DNA of 64,000 bases, from the NCBI GenBank assembly GCA_040954595.2, contig CM082581.2, positions 11,718,001 through 11,782,000 of the forward strand. The letters are read 5' to 3'. The stretch is from Balanoglossus misakiensis (Eukaryota; Hemichordata). Positions 62,745 to 64,000 of this stretch are shown here, one piece after another; position 1 is the stretch's first letter, and each line of letters opens with the position of its first letter. The position numbers and the translations under genes were made by a program. The notes under the pieces are model-generated. The model had not been told where the DNA came from. It made no database searches and was given only the letters and a program-made list of their open reading frames with translations.

Positions 62745-64000
62745 CCCGAAATCAGCATTAAGAGGTAAAAATAATGTGACATTATGAGCTACTCAGACTA
62801 AAAAGATGGATAACCCGAGACTGTGGCACAACGCGCTACTTATCTTCTCTAAAGTTATTTCAGTTGATACTTTGAGAGTCTTATAAAGCTTCCGAGAATA
62901 TTCATTGGAAAGTACCATTGGTGGTTGTTTGGCCGGCGGCGGCAAAAAGAGGAATGAGGGCACTATCGTGCAAGGACAAGCACAGTAAAGTTCTCTTACA
63001 TGAAGTAAGCCGCCTCTTATTTACGTGATGGATGCACTGTAAGCCGAAGAGCTCATCAGAGAGCCTGGGGGCACTTGTTGCATAAAGGGGCTTTTTTCAA
63101 TGTAGTGCAGTGTCACAGATGGAACTCTGTTGCATAAAACAGCCTCCTTCGGCCATGCTTACCATGATGCGATAAATGATTTACCCAGTGGAGGTTCATG
63201 GATGAGTTACGTTCATACAATTATGAGCTGCATCACCCCACATTGAACTGCACGAGTTCGATATCTAAGCGCATATATACATTAACGCCATCATATAAAC
63301 TTGGAAACAATGGAACCCCTCGTATGAATATGTGCTAACTGGAAAATCGTTTTCAATTTATCAATGTAGTCACCACCTAATAAACACTAGTGTCACTAAA
63401 GTTAACAAAAGCAAATGAACCGTTTTGTCTCGTAGGAATATAATACACCAGGGAACTGAATGGATGAGGGAATGCGATCTGCGTTGAGAAGTATTTCACA
63501 CCAGCTTGGACAACACTTCAGTTGCAACTTCTGGCTGCATCGGACACTTTACAGCACACGGTTTGCTAAAATGCCATCCCAATCTGTTCCACAAAACAAA
63601 TATTTTTATCGACTTTTGTGCATTCAGAGAATAGTTATGCATCAATTCAAAGCCCACTATTTACTTAACAGCTGAGCAATTTGTAGCGTATATCAGTACT
63701 GACGCAATAAGCCCGCAAACAAATCGTCAGATGGTGCTTATGAAAAGTACATCCCAAGAGCGGAGAACTTTGCTGGAGTATCCTTGTTTATTCAATCAGT
63801 TGGATGGAACTTGGGTCATGCTTGAAAGTGGAGCACCAGCCAGGCGTAGGAATATTTATTATGATATTTAAAAAGCTGGTAAATAGTCTCTCGGTTAAAG
63901 TAATGAATTGATAGGCCGTGTACTGGAACGGGTCGAGCGAACATCCGTCCGCGGTTACGCTACATTCATCCTGCCCAGAAGGTTTGCCTGTGTTCACGTA

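Larger units (their letters stand above)
54892..64000. other. Upstream region of the receptor gene, no exon recognised
   Basis: About 9 kb of unique, AT-rich sequence. It should hold a 5' UTR intron, one or more non-coding exons and the promoter of the receptor gene on the - strand, but I cannot place them. Open frames are short and unlike known proteins. It contains a local duplication with inverted repeats at 61763-61982 and a small imperfect tandem repeat at 62690-62744. Confidence 0.5.

Overview
This is animal (eukaryotic) genomic DNA. It has spliced genes with GT-AG introns, long AT-rich non-coding stretches, simple repeats and a large tandem satellite. Two protein-coding genes can be supported. 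The first is a kinase-less FGF receptor (FGFRL1 type) on the + strand. The second is an aminergic receptor of the invertebrate D1-like dopamine class (Dop1R2/DAMB/INDR type) on the - strand. An FGFRL1 with the vertebrate-like domain order and His-rich tail, next to a dopamine receptor class known from invertebrates, suggests a marine invertebrate. A non-vertebrate deuterostome (lancelet, hemichordate or echinoderm) is my best guess, but the sequence does not settle the species.

Layout. 1-7567 is the 3' part of a large FGFRL1 intron; the signal-peptide and Ig1 exons lie outside the window. 7568-11037 holds the last four coding exons of FGFRL1: linker, Ig2, Ig3, and transmembrane plus tail. All internal junctions are phase 1. 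A 3' UTR follows to about 12.6 kb and carries a 199-bp inverted-repeat element that looks like a Harbinger-type MITE. 12.6-24.2 kb is intergenic, with no recognisable exon but a G-quadruplex motif and a few promoter-like motif clusters. 24,224 to about 41,599 is one 17.4-kb satellite block made of two related monomer families. It has 47 copies of an 86-bp monomer (A) with no net indel, then about 150 copies of an 88-bp monomer (B), then about 1.5 further A copies. 41.6-53.2 kb is intergenic with simple repeats. 53,231-54,751 is the receptor coding sequence in a single exon on the - strand, with a likely 5' UTR intron just upstream. 54.9-64 kb is its upstream region, with no supported exon.

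The two genes are convergent (tail to tail), about 40 kb apart, with the satellite between them. Nothing suggests that they act together. FGFRL1 is a cell-surface FGF/heparin-binding receptor of development. The other gene is a G-protein-coupled receptor that should bind a catecholamine, because the amine-anchoring Asp and two TM5 serines are present.

The most unusual material is the satellite. B is nested between A copies, with both junctions in the same conserved monomer core. Both families show a six-monomer higher-order periodicity (516 bp in A, 528 bp in B), and A also has a dimeric zone. The many short open frames inside the satellite are products of the repeat and are not genes.
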